Shown here one piece after another: positions 42,333-50,420 of a DNA stretch of 64,000 nt. Under the pieces are notes generated by a model. It did no database searches. It was given only the letters and a program-made list of their open reading frames with translations, and was not told the origin of the DNA. Within the stretch, counting starts at the first letter, position 1, and every line of letters starts with the position of its first letter. The DNA is from Streptomyces vinaceus (GTDB lineage: Bacteria > Actinomycetota > Actinomycetes > Streptomycetales > Streptomycetaceae), in NCBI RefSeq assembly GCF_008704935.1, contig NZ_CP023692.1:4268001-4332000 (forward strand). Reading direction: 5' to 3'. Position numbers and translations under genes: made by a program.

Positions 42333-45263
42333 GTGGCGGGCGAGTCCCCCGACAAGTCGGTTGATGAAGGAGCGTCGGGGGCGGCGATGTCGTCCGCGGA
42401 GCGTGACCCGAGGCTGTCGGTGTTCCGGCCGCGGGACCCGGAACCGGGTGCCGGTGGCGAGAACCGTGACCCGCTGCGCGACGCGGTGGCGGCGTGGGTG
42501 GCCACGACCGAGGACGAGACCGAGTCCTCCGGTCGGGTGGACTCCGATGCCGATGCCGATGCCGATGCCGATGCCGACGCGGATGCGGATGTCGGCGCCC
42601 ACGCGGATGCGGATGCGGGCGCCGACGCGGATGCGGCCCCGCCGGCCCCTGCCTCGACGCCGGACCGCCCCTCGACCCCGGCCGGGGGCGACCGCACCGT
42701 GGCCTTCCGCGCCCCGTCGCCCACGCGGACCGAGCCGGAGCCCGCCCCGGCCCCGGCCGAGGCCGCTGCGAAGGCCCCGGCTCCGGCCCCCGAGGAGGCC
42801 GGGACGTCCGCCGCGGAGCCCGCCGCCCCGGCTCCGGCCCCCTCGGCGGCCGAGGCGTCGACCCGCGGTGAGGGCGGTACCGACTCCGCGGCCGAGGGGC
42901 CGGCGCACGACAGCGAGCGCACCGCGGTCTTCCGCGCCGTGCGGCCGGACGGTGGTACGGATGCCCCGGCGTCCGCCGCCGGGAAGCCGGGCGGAGGCGA
43001 GCGGAGCCCCGCAGCGGGTTCCGGTGCCGGTTCCGGTGCCGCACGTACGGATTCCGCTTCGGCCTCCGGCGCGGACCGGCCGGAGGCTGTCGACGCGTCG
43101 GCCGGGCCTTCGTCGGACGACAGTGGGCGCACCGCCGTGTTCCGCGCCGTGAGGCAGGATTCCCCGGCCCGAGGTACGGGTTCCGCTTCGGAAGCGGACG
43201 GGACGGCCGTGAAGCCGGCTCCGGCGTCCGCCCGGGGTGGTGCGGACTCCGCCACCAAGGGTTTCGGTGCTTCCGACGCTCCGGCCCGGAGGCCGGGTTC
43301 GGCTCCGGCGGACCGGAACGCAGATTCCGCTTCGGCCTCCGGTGCCGGTAAGCCGGCCGCCGGCGGCGCCTCGGCGGACGACAGCGAGCGCACCGCCGTG
43401 TTCCGTGCGGTCAGGCCCGGCTCCGCCCCCGTGCAGGGCGGCTCGGTCGGCGGGGCCAAGGGCTCCGCTTCGGCTGCCGCCGACGCCCCGGCAGCGAAGC
43501 CGGGTTCGGGTTCGGCGGAGGACAGCGAGCGCACCGCCGTCTTCCGGGCCCCGAAGGTGGACTCCGGGTCCGCCACCGCGGGCAAGGGCGCCGACGAGGC
43601 GGCCGACAGCGAACGCACCGCGGTGTTCCGGGCCGTCAAGCCGGACACCAAGGCCCCGGCCAAGGCTCCCGCCAAGGACCCGGCCCCCGCCAAGGACCCG
43701 GCCCCGGGCAAGGGCCCGGCCTCCGCCAAGGACTCGGCCCCGGAGAAGCCCGCGGCCTCCCGGCCGGTGCCGCCGAAGGCGGTCGGCGGGGAGCGGGCCA
43801 GTACGTTCGTGCCGCTGCGCAAGGACGACGGCCCCGCTCCGAAGCCCGCTTCGGCGTCCGCCCCCGCGGCGGCGGCTCCGGCCGCCCCGGCTCCGGCCGC
43901 CCCGGCCCGGACCGCGCCCGCACCCGCGCCCACCCCCGTACCCGAGCGGTCCGAGCGGACCACGCAGCAGCCGCTGCCGCCCAAGCCGCCGCTCGACATG
44001 CTCGCGGACCTCACCAACAACCCGCCCCCGCCGCCGAGCCCGATGCGCACGGCGATCCGGCGGTTCAAGATCTACGCCCCACTCGTCGTCCTCCTCGCGA
44101 TCGTCCTGGCCGTCGTCCAGCTCGTGCGCCCCATGCCCGAGCCGAAGCTCACGATGACCGCGAAGTCCTCGTACACCTTCGACGGCGGCAACCCGGTCCT
44201 GCCCTGGCCGAAGGAGGGCCAGGCCTACATGGCCGCCGCCGGCCTCGGCACGGTCGGCAGCTTCGGCGAGCAGAAGCCGGTCGCCATCGGCAGCGTCGCC
44301 AAGACGATGACGGCGTACGTGATCCTGAAGGACCACCCCCTCAAGAAGGGGGAGAAGGGTCCCATGATCGACATCGACCAGACGGCGGTCGACGACGGGG
44401 CCAAGAGCTCCGAGGGCGAGTCCACGGTCGGCACGCTCAAGGCGGGCGACAAGATCTCGGAGTACGACGCCCTCGCCGCGATCATGATCCCGTCGGCCAA
44501 CAACGTCGCGCGGCTGCTCGCGCGCTGGGACGCCGGCGGCGACCAGGAGGCGTTCGTCAAGAAGATGAACGAGGCCGCCAAGGAACTCGGCATGGCCAAC
44601 ACCACGTACACGGACCCCTCGGGCCTGGACGCGACGACGGTCAGCACCGCCGAGGACCAGGTCAAGCTCGGGCTCAAGGTCGTGGAGATGCCGGAGCTGG
44701 TCGCGATCACCAAGCTGCCGGAATGGACCGACCAGTACGGCAAGAAGTGGCGCAACTACAACACCCTCATCCCGGGCAACGGCGCGCTCGGCATCAAGAC
44801 CGGCTCCACCACCAAGGCCGGCGGCAACCTCCTCTTCGCCGCCGAGAAGCAGGTCGGCAAGACCAGGCAGCTGATCGTCGGAGCGGTGCTCGGCCAGTAC
44901 GGCGTCCCGATCCTCGACACGGCGATCGCGGCCAGCAAGCAGGTCATGCTGGCCACGCAGAAGATGCTGGTGAACGCGCCCGTCGTGAAGAAGGGCGACG
45001 TGGTCGGGTACGTGGACGACGGTCTCGGCGGCCACACCCCGGTCATCGCGACCGCGGACGTGGAGGCGGTCGGCTGGCCGTCGCTCACCGTCGACGTCAA
45101 GCTCGGCGCGGGGGACGGCAAGCTGCCGCAGACCGCCAAGGCGGGTACCGAGATCGGCGTCCTGACCGTCGGCGACGGGGCCAGCCAGGTGAAGGTGCCG
45201 GTGGCGCTGCAGAGCGACCTCGCCGCGCCGGGGATCGGCAGCAAACTGACCCGTGTCGGCTGA
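42333..45263 (+). CDS. D-alanyl-D-alanine carboxypeptidase (PBP5 class) with long repeat-rich cytoplasmic N-terminus
   Basis: About 976 residues, more than twice the usual length. The first ~570 are low complexity (Asp-Ala dipeptide run, then Ala/Pro/Ser) interspersed with six copies of D-S-E-R-T-A-V-F-R-A or close variants, all cytoplasmic by topology. One membrane helix (IYAPLVVLLAIVLAVVQLV) follows, then the extracellular penicillin-binding domain. It has S-x-x-K in IGSVAKTMTAY, S-x-N in MIPSANNVARL and KTG in LGIKTGSTTKAGG. The enzyme trims peptidoglycan pentapeptides. GTG 42333 follows AGGAGG by 5 bases; GTG 42309 is in frame. A SigE-like promoter precedes it and a hairpin follows. Confidence 0.9.
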   Translation: MAGESPDKSVDEGASGAAMSSAERDPRLSVFRPRDPEPGAGGENRDPLRDAVAAWVATTEDETESSGRVDSDADADADADADADADVGAHADADAGADADAAPPAPASTPDRPSTPAGGDRTVAFRAPSPTRTEPEPAPAPAEAAAKAPAPAPEEAGTSAAEPAAPAPAPSAAEASTRGEGGTDSAAEGPAHDSERTAVFRAVRPDGGTDAPASAAGKPGGGERSPAAGSGAGSGAARTDSASASGADRPEAVDASAGPSSDDSGRTAVFRAVRQDSPARGTGSASEADGTAVKPAPASARGGADSATKGFGASDAPARRPGSAPADRNADSASASGAGKPAAGGASADDSERTAVFRAVRPGSAPVQGGSVGGAKGSASAAADAPAAKPGSGSAEDSERTAVFRAPKVDSGSATAGKGADEAADSERTAVFRAVKPDTKAPAKAPAKDPAPAKDPAPGKGPASAKDSAPEKPAASRPVPPKAVGGERASTFVPLRKDDGPAPKPASASAPAAAAPAAPAPAAPARTAPAPAPTPVPERSERTTQQPLPPKPPLDMLADLTNNPPPPPSPMRTAIRRFKIYAPLVVLLAIVLAVVQLVRPMPEPKLTMTAKSSYTFDGGNPVLPWPKEGQAYMAAAGLGTVGSFGEQKPVAIGSVAKTMTAYVILKDHPLKKGEKGPMIDIDQTAVDDGAKSSEGESTVGTLKAGDKISEYDALAAIMIPSANNVARLLARWDAGGDQEAFVKKMNEAAKELGMANTTYTDPSGLDATTVSTAEDQVKLGLKVVEMPELVAITKLPEWTDQYGKKWRNYNTLIPGNGALGIKTGSTTKAGGNLLFAAEKQVGKTRQLIVGAVLGQYGVPILDTAIAASKQVMLATQKMLVNAPVVKKGDVVGYVDDGLGGHTPVIATADVEAVGWPSLTVDVKLGAGDGKLPQTAKAGTEIGVLTVGDGASQVKVPVALQSDLAAPGIGSKLTRVG
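42539..42630 (+). repeat. Hexanucleotide repeat encoding Asp-Ala
   Basis: About 12 units of GATGCC/GACGCG/GATGCG in a row inside the carboxypeptidase gene, giving an alternating D-A run. Prone to length change by slippage. Confidence 0.85.
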
Positions 45264-45289
45264 TCGCCCCCGCGATACCGCGTGAATCC

Positions 45290-45315
45290 GGCGCCCCGGG
45301 CAACCCCGGGGCGCC
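45290..45315 (+). terminator. Terminator after the carboxypeptidase gene
   Basis: Stem GGCGCCCCGGG / CCCGGGGCGCC with CAAC loop, 26 bases after the stop codon. Confidence 0.85.
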
Positions 45316-45407
45316 GCCGCGCGTCTAGCGACCCGGGAACGGCGTGCAGAAGTTCGATCGATGCTCCGGTGAACCCGGGGAGTCCGGGGAATCCGGGGAG
45401 TAGTGCA

Positions 45408-47420
45408 GTGACCACCGCTGAGCAGCAGAGCCAGGGAGACCGGGACGTACCGGAAGCCGCCGGCGGAGGCGACGTGCCCGAGGCCGCACCCGGCGGCATA
45501 GGGGCCGCCGCCCGGGCTGCTGCCACGCCCGTCCTGGCCGTCACCCCGGCTCCGGTCGTCACCCCGGCTCCGGTCGCCACGCCGGCTCCGGCCCTCACGC
45601 CCACCGCACCCGCTGCGGCACCCGCCACCGCCACCGCGGGCTCCCGCGCCCCCGGCCTGCTGCGCCGCCACCCCGTGCTCGTCGCCACCGCCGTGGCCGC
45701 CCTGCTGCACGTCATCTGGTTCTTCAGCTTCGCCAACAGCGGCGGCGACCTGGCCGCCCAGGACGCGTGGGCCGAGTTCGTCGGCCGCCATCCGGACTCG
45801 GCGTACAACCTCGCCTGGTACGGCGGCATGCACCCCGTCTCGTACAGCGTGGTGTCCCCGTACGTGATGCACATGATCGGCGTGCGGACCACGATGATGG
45901 TCGCCGGCACGGTCTCGGCCGGGCTGCTGGCGCTGATCCTGACCCGCAGCCGCGCCACCGTCCGCGAGCCGCTGTGGCCGGCCCTGGCCGGGGTGTACGG
46001 CCTGCTGTGCAACGCCCTGTCCGGCCGGGTCACCTTCGGGCTCGGCGCGATGTTCGCGCTGGGCGCGGTCGCCGCCGTCTTCTGCTGGCCCCGCAGATGG
46101 GCGGAGCGGCGCTGGGCCAAGGCGGCCGTGGCGGCCCCGCTGGCCGGGCTCGCGACCGCCTCCAGCCCGGTCGCCGGGCTCTTCCTCGGGGTGATCGCGG
46201 CCGCGCTGTTCCTGAGCGGGCGGCGCCCGGGGGCGTACGCGCTGGGCCTCGCCCCGGTGGCGGTCGTCGGGCTGTCGGCCTGGCTGTTCCCGTTCTCCGG
46301 GACGCAGCCGATGAAGCTGGGCTCGGCGGCGCCGCCGTTCGTGTTCGGGCTGGCGATCCTGTTCCTCGTACCGAAGCGGTGGAAGACGGTCCGGATCGCC
46401 TCCGCCGTGTACTCCTTCGGGGTGCTGCTGACCTGGGCTATCGACTCGCAGGTCGGCTCGAACGTCACCCGGATGGTCATGCTGTTCGGCGGTGCCGTGC
46501 TGCTCGCGGCCCTCCCGTACGCGGTCCCGCGCAGCCGGCGCTGGTACGGGTTGCTGTTCGCGTTCGTCGGCATCAACGTCTGGATCACCGCCAACAGCAT
46601 CACGGACATCGTCCGCACCACCCCGGTGGCCGCCTGGAACCGGGAGCTGGCCCCGCTGGTCGACCAGCTGAAGAAGGTCGACGCCGAGCGCGGCCGGGTC
46701 GAGGTGGTCCCCGCGAGCAGCCACCGCGAGTCCTCCGCCTTCCCCGCGTACGTGAACCTCGCGCGCGGCTGGAACCGGCAGGCCGACCTGGAACGGAACC
46801 CGCTCTTCTACGACGACACCCTCACGGCCGCGAGCTACCGCGAGTGGCTGGACCGCTGGGCCGTGCACTACGTGGTGCTGCCCGCCGACAAACCCGATTC
46901 GGGCGGTGAGGACGAGGCGAAGCTGGTGCGCGAGGGGCTCCCGTACCTGGAGCAGGTGTGGGGCGACCGGAACTGGCAGCTGTTCAAGGTCGACGGGCCT
47001 ACGGACCTGGTGTCCGGGCCGGCCACGGTGGTGCGGGCGGGCGCGGACCAGCTGGTCGTGGACGTGAAGGCGGCCGGGCGGGTGCTCGTACGCATCCCGC
47101 ACTCGCCGTGGCTGGGGCTGGTGGACGGGGCGGGCAAGCCGGTGCCGCCGCCGCAGGAGACCTTCGCGTCGAAGGCGCGCGGCGGGGGCGGGGGCGGCGG
47201 CTCGGGCACGCTGCCGAAGGAGTACGCGAACACGGCGGGCTGCCTGTTCAAGGCGGCTCCGGACCCGGCGGGTGATGTCTGGACGGAGCTGCTGGCGCCG
47301 GGGCCGGGGGTGTACCGGGTCGCGGCGAAGTACCAGCTGCCGCGCGGGACGCCCTGTCCGGAGGAGCTGACGCGGTGGCTGTCGGGGCCGCTGGAGCGCC
47401 CGGCTCCGCCGCGCCCTTGA
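45408..47420 (+). CDS. Large polytopic membrane protein (glycosyltransferase-like or YfhO-like)
   Basis: 670 residues. A Pro/Ala/Val-rich head (ATPVLAVTPAPVVTPAPVAT) precedes about 11-12 helices (VATAVAALLHVIWFFSFA; VAGTVSAGLLALILT; PALAGVYGLLCNALSG; FVFGLAILFLVP; MLFGGAVLLAALPYAVP). A ~230-residue extracytoplasmic C-terminal domain follows (YREWLDRWAVHYVVLP; WQLFKVDGPTDLV). The layout recalls GT-C membrane glycosyltransferases, but no catalytic D-x-D/E-x-D could be assigned with confidence. GTG 45408 has GGAG 7-8 bases upstream. It stands behind the carboxypeptidase, an arrangement I believe is conserved in Streptomyces; a cell-envelope role is likely. Confidence 0.8.
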   Translation: MTTAEQQSQGDRDVPEAAGGGDVPEAAPGGIGAAARAAATPVLAVTPAPVVTPAPVATPAPALTPTAPAAAPATATAGSRAPGLLRRHPVLVATAVAALLHVIWFFSFANSGGDLAAQDAWAEFVGRHPDSAYNLAWYGGMHPVSYSVVSPYVMHMIGVRTTMMVAGTVSAGLLALILTRSRATVREPLWPALAGVYGLLCNALSGRVTFGLGAMFALGAVAAVFCWPRRWAERRWAKAAVAAPLAGLATASSPVAGLFLGVIAAALFLSGRRPGAYALGLAPVAVVGLSAWLFPFSGTQPMKLGSAAPPFVFGLAILFLVPKRWKTVRIASAVYSFGVLLTWAIDSQVGSNVTRMVMLFGGAVLLAALPYAVPRSRRWYGLLFAFVGINVWITANSITDIVRTTPVAAWNRELAPLVDQLKKVDAERGRVEVVPASSHRESSAFPAYVNLARGWNRQADLERNPLFYDDTLTAASYREWLDRWAVHYVVLPADKPDSGGEDEAKLVREGLPYLEQVWGDRNWQLFKVDGPTDLVSGPATVVRAGADQLVVDVKAAGRVLVRIPHSPWLGLVDGAGKPVPPPQETFASKARGGGGGGGSGTLPKEYANTAGCLFKAAPDPAGDVWTELLAPGPGVYRVAAKYQLPRGTPCPEELTRWLSGPLERPAPPRP

Positions 47421-47518
47421 TCGGGAGTTTTTACGGTCGGTCCGGGTGCGTTGCTCCGCATATCTGCATACGATCCCAATAGTCCGATTGGGTGCTTCCC
47501 GAGGGAGTTGACGACGGG

Positions 47519-47722
47519 ATGAGCAAAGAGCAGCAGAGGCAGGATTTCCGCGAGGCCTTCCAGGCCCAGGAGCCGGATCGGCCGCCGCGTCCGGCGGGCC
47601 ACGGGTTCGACGGGCTGGTGCGGAGCAAGGTCAAGGGCGGAGCGCACACGAAGGCGTCCCTGAAGCGGGCCGGGGCGCCCCAGGGCGACCGCATCGGTGA
47701 ACGCAGCAGAGGCCTGAGCTGA
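47519..47722 (+). CDS. Small hydrophilic hypothetical protein (67 aa)
   Basis: Highly charged, probably disordered: MSKEQQRQDFREAFQAQEPD then GLVRSKVKGGAHTKASLKRA. ATG 47519 has GGGAG upstream. A strong hairpin follows at 47758. No family is recognised, though small proteins of this style follow the membrane protein gene in this genus. Confidence 0.6.
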   Translation: MSKEQQRQDFREAFQAQEPDRPPRPAGHGFDGLVRSKVKGGAHTKASLKRAGAPQGDRIGERSRGLS

Positions 47723-47757
47723 TCCCAGGACCCAGGACGCACGCGTCTCACGTCCCA

Positions 47758-47788
47758 GCCCTCCCGGTTTCGGCCGGGAGGGCTTTCG
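47758..47788 (+). terminator. Terminator after the small protein gene
   Basis: Perfect 10-bp stem GCCCTCCCGG / CCGGGAGGGC, a TTTCGG loop and a short TTTCG tail. Confidence 0.88.
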
Positions 47789-47980
47789 TACGGCTTCCAC
47801 CTGGGACTTCGGTCCTTCACGGGGCTGCGCCCGAGCGTCCGGACAATCGTTACATTGCCGACGGATTACCAGAACATGACCCCCGTAATGTCGGTTCCGT
47901 CGCCGGCCCGCCCACGCCGCCCCACCGCGCCCCGGCCGTCGGGCCTCCGCCCGGCGGCCCTTCCCTGCACGGAGAACGCC

Positions 47981-48610
47981 ATGCCCCCCAGCACCCTCAT
48001 GCCCCGTACGCGCCGGGCGATCATGACGACGACCCTGACGCTCTCCGTCACGGGCGCCCTGGCCGCCTGCGGCGCCGGAGGCACGAAGCTCCCGCCCGAC
48101 CCCGAGGTCGGCAACGCGTCGGCGGCAGCCCCCGCCGCCCACACCTCGACCGCCCTGCCCCCGTCGAAGCCCACCGGAATGAAGATCGACGCGGCGGGCG
48201 TGGACGCGAAGAAGATGGTCGACCTCAAGGTGGACGCCACCGGCGAACTCGGCGTTCCCGACGCCGACACGGAGGCGAACAGCCCCGGTTGGTGGACCGG
48301 GGGTGCGACCCCGGGCGAGAAGGGCGTCTCCGTCCTCGTCGCCCACTTCGACACCAAGCACGGCCCGGCGCTGATGAAGGACGTCAAGAAGATCAAGCTC
48401 GGCGACCTGATCGAAGTACCGCGCGAGGACGGCAGGACGGCCACGTTCGAGATCCGCGAGATCGAGGACGTCAACAAGAAGGACTTCCCGACCGACAAGG
48501 TCTACGGCGAGACCCGGCGCCCCGAACTCCGCCTCCTCACCTGCGGCGGCGAGATCAAGGACGGCCACCGCACCAACAACGTCATCTTCTACGCGGACCT
48601 GGTCGCCTGA
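47981..48610 (+). CDS. Class E/F-type sortase-like lipoprotein
   Basis: 209 residues. A lipoprotein-type signal (TTTLTLSVTGALAACGAG, with Cys as the lipidation site) is followed by a Pro/Ala linker. The sortase domain is at ~70-209: NSPGWWTGGATPGEKGVSVL, catalytic His in LVAHFDTKHGPAL and catalytic Cys in LRLLTCGGEI, with Arg in GHRTNNVIFYADLV. These are the class F sortase positions, although here the usual G-H is A-H. The substrate sorting signal is not known. ATG 47981 has GGAG 7 bases upstream. Confidence 0.85.
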   Translation: MPPSTLMPRTRRAIMTTTLTLSVTGALAACGAGGTKLPPDPEVGNASAAAPAAHTSTALPPSKPTGMKIDAAGVDAKKMVDLKVDATGELGVPDADTEANSPGWWTGGATPGEKGVSVLVAHFDTKHGPALMKDVKKIKLGDLIEVPREDGRTATFEIREIEDVNKKDFPTDKVYGETRRPELRLLTCGGEIKDGHRTNNVIFYADLVA

Positions 48611-48624
48611 CCCACCGCACGCAA

Positions 48625-48656
48625 AAGGGCACTTACCGACTTCGGTAAGTGCCCTT
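48625..48656. terminator. Bidirectional terminator between sortase gene and tRNA-Arg
   Basis: Perfect 13-bp stem AAGGGCACTTACC / GGTAAGTGCCCTT with loop GACTTC, 14 bases after the sortase stop and 7 bases past the tRNA 3' end. Confidence 0.9.
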
Positions 48657-48663
48657 CGGGCTG

Positions 48664-48736
48664 TGCCCTCGGCAGGATTCGAACCTGCGACACCGGCTTT
48701 AGGAGAGCCGTGCTCTATCCCCTGAGCTACGAAGGC
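48664..48736 (-). tRNA. tRNA-Arg (anticodon CCT)
   Basis: A 73-nt cloverleaf on the minus strand. Acceptor GCCTTCG pairs with CGAGGGC (one G-U). D arm TAGCTCAGGGGATAGAGC; anticodon stem CGGCT/AGCCG around CTCCTAA; T arm GCAGGTTCGAATCCTGC; discriminator A. No CCA is encoded. It decodes AGG, a rare codon in GC-rich Streptomyces. The hairpin at 48625-48656 likely ends its transcript. Confidence 0.97.
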
Positions 48737-49004
48737 GCGACCGAGCGCTGACAGCCTAGCCGATCAGGCCGGTCGAGGTCGCCTCGATTCCCGTGCACCC
48801 GCGCCGGGCTCGTCTGAGGCCGCGTGCGGCTCGGCCGCCGCGCGATGAACGAGGTCGGCGCCGGCCCGCAGGGCGACACCGGCCGGCAGTACACCGGCGC
48901 TCAGTGGCGTGTTGCCGGGCGGGCGGAGGCCGGGGCGCGCCGTCGCCGAGGGGAATTCCGGACGATTCGGTTTGAGGTTCCGTGCGCCGGTCCATGGGAC
49001 TCCC

Positions 49005-49880
49005 ATGGAATTCCTTCGTCCCGCCGGCTGGGAGGAGGCGCTCGCGGCCAAGGCGGAGCACCCCACCGCCGTGCCCATCGCCGGCGGCACCGACGTGATG
49101 GTCGAGATCAACTTCGACCACCGCCGGCCGGAGTACCTCATGGACCTGAACCGCATCGGGGCGCTGCGGGAATGGGAGACCGGCGAGGACGTCGTACGGC
49201 TCGGCGCCTCCGTCCCGTACACGCAGATCATGGAGCACCTGCGGGCGCAGCTCCCGGGCCTGGCCCTCGCCTCGCACACCGTGGCCTCCCCGCAGATCCG
49301 CAACCGCGGCAGCGTCGGCGGCAACCTCGGGACCGCCTCCCCGGCCGGTGACGCCCACCCGGCGCTGCTCGCCGCCGGGGCGCAGGTCGAGGTGGAGTCC
49401 GTACGGGGCTCCCGGCTGATCCCGATCGACGCCTTCTACACCGGGGTCAAGCGCAACGCCCTGGCCCCCGACGAGCTGATCAAGGCCGTGCACGTCTCCG
49501 TGGCCGACGGGCCCCAGCAGTTCTCCAAGGTCGGCACCCGCAACGCCATGGTCATCGCCGTCTGCGCCTTCGGCCTGGCCCTGCACCCGCGCACGCGGAG
49601 CGTCCGTACGGGCATCGGCTCGGCCGCGCCCACGCCGGTCCGGGCCGAGACGGCCGAGGAGTTCCTGGCCGCCGCGCTGGACGAGGGCGGGTTCTGGGAG
49701 TCCCGTACGGCCATCACCCCGTCCATCGCCAAGCAGTTCGGGGATCTCGCCGCCGCGGCCTGCAATCCGATCGACGACGTGCGCGGCACCGCGAAGTACC
49801 GCCGGCACGCCGTGGGCGTCCTGGCCCGCCGTCAGCTCCTGTGGACCTGGGAGGAGTACTGCGGCCGCCCGGCCGCGTGA
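49005..49880 (+). CDS. FAD-binding subunit of xanthine-dehydrogenase/CO-dehydrogenase-type enzyme (orphan)
   Basis: 291 residues. MEFLRPAGWEEALAAKAEHP, FAD-binding AVPIAGGTDVMVEINFDHRR, a second FAD motif ASPQIRNRGSVGGNLGTASP with AGDAHPALLA, and the C-terminal CO_deh_flav_C domain (RAETAEEFLAAALDEGGFWE). Such subunits normally pass electrons between a [2Fe-2S] protein and a molybdopterin subunit encoded next to them. Neither follows here: the next gene is RidA on the opposite strand. ATG 49005 has only a weak GGGA ribosome site. Either the partners are elsewhere or this is a remnant. Confidence 0.9.
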   Translation: MEFLRPAGWEEALAAKAEHPTAVPIAGGTDVMVEINFDHRRPEYLMDLNRIGALREWETGEDVVRLGASVPYTQIMEHLRAQLPGLALASHTVASPQIRNRGSVGGNLGTASPAGDAHPALLAAGAQVEVESVRGSRLIPIDAFYTGVKRNALAPDELIKAVHVSVADGPQQFSKVGTRNAMVIAVCAFGLALHPRTRSVRTGIGSAAPTPVRAETAEEFLAAALDEGGFWESRTAITPSIAKQFGDLAAAACNPIDDVRGTAKYRRHAVGVLARRQLLWTWEEYCGRPAA

Positions 49881-49907
49881 CCGCGTGCCCCGGCCCGGCG
49901 GTCCGCC

Positions 49908-50390
49908 TCAGACGCCCATCGGGGTGTGCAGCTCCACGACGACCTCCACCTCGACGGGCGCGTCCAGCGGCAGCACCGCCACCCCCACCGCGCTGCGCAC
50001 ATGGATGCCGGCGTCGCCGAAAGCGGTGCCGAACAGCTCGCTCGCCCCGTTGACCACGCCGGGCTGGCCGGTGAACCGCGGATCGCTGGCGACGAACCCG
50101 ACCACCTTGACCACCCGCTTCACGGCGGACAGGTCCCCGGCCACCGAGGCGATCGCGGCGAGCGCGTTCAGCGCGCACTGTCGGGCCAGCCCCTTGGCCT
50201 GCTCCTCGGTCACCTCGGCCCCGACCTTGCCGGTCAGCGGCAGCGCGCCGTCGACCATCGGGAGCTGGCCGGAGGTGTACACGTGGTGCCCGTTGACCAG
50301 GGCCGGCACGTACGCGCCCAGCGGGGCGAGGGTCTTCGGGAGGGTGAACCCGGCCGCTGCGAGCCGCTCTTCGGGGGTGCCGGTCGTCAT
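49908..50390 (-). CDS. RidA family protein (enamine/imine deaminase-like)
   Basis: 160 residues. TSGQLPMVDGALPLTGKVGA, QCALNALAAIASVAGDLSAV, FVASDPRFTGQPGVVNGASE and SAVGVAVLPLDAPVEVEVVV follow the YjgF/RidA trimer fold; the usual catalytic Arg near position 105 of E. coli RidA (R-x-x-V/x near the A-R/S-A-V segment) appears as VRSAVGVA here. The likely job is to remove reactive enamines from PLP enzymes. ATG 50390 has GGAG 8 bases upstream. It is possibly the second gene of a unit with the M6 protease gene, 30 bases away. Confidence 0.9.
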   Translation of the reverse strand: MTTGTPEERLAAAGFTLPKTLAPLGAYVPALVNGHHVYTSGQLPMVDGALPLTGKVGAEVTEEQAKGLARQCALNALAAIASVAGDLSAVKRVVKVVGFVASDPRFTGQPGVVNGASELFGTAFGDAGIHVRSAVGVAVLPLDAPVEVEVVVELHTPMGV

Positions 50391-50420
50391 CCTGCGTCTC
50401 CTCGGTGTCGTGCCGGTGTC

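Noticed and set aside
42192-47102. A 1636-codon open frame on the minus strand
   Set aside because: It lies entirely opposite the carboxypeptidase and membrane protein genes, whose motifs and ribosome sites are clear. Long antisense frames are normal in such GC-rich DNA.
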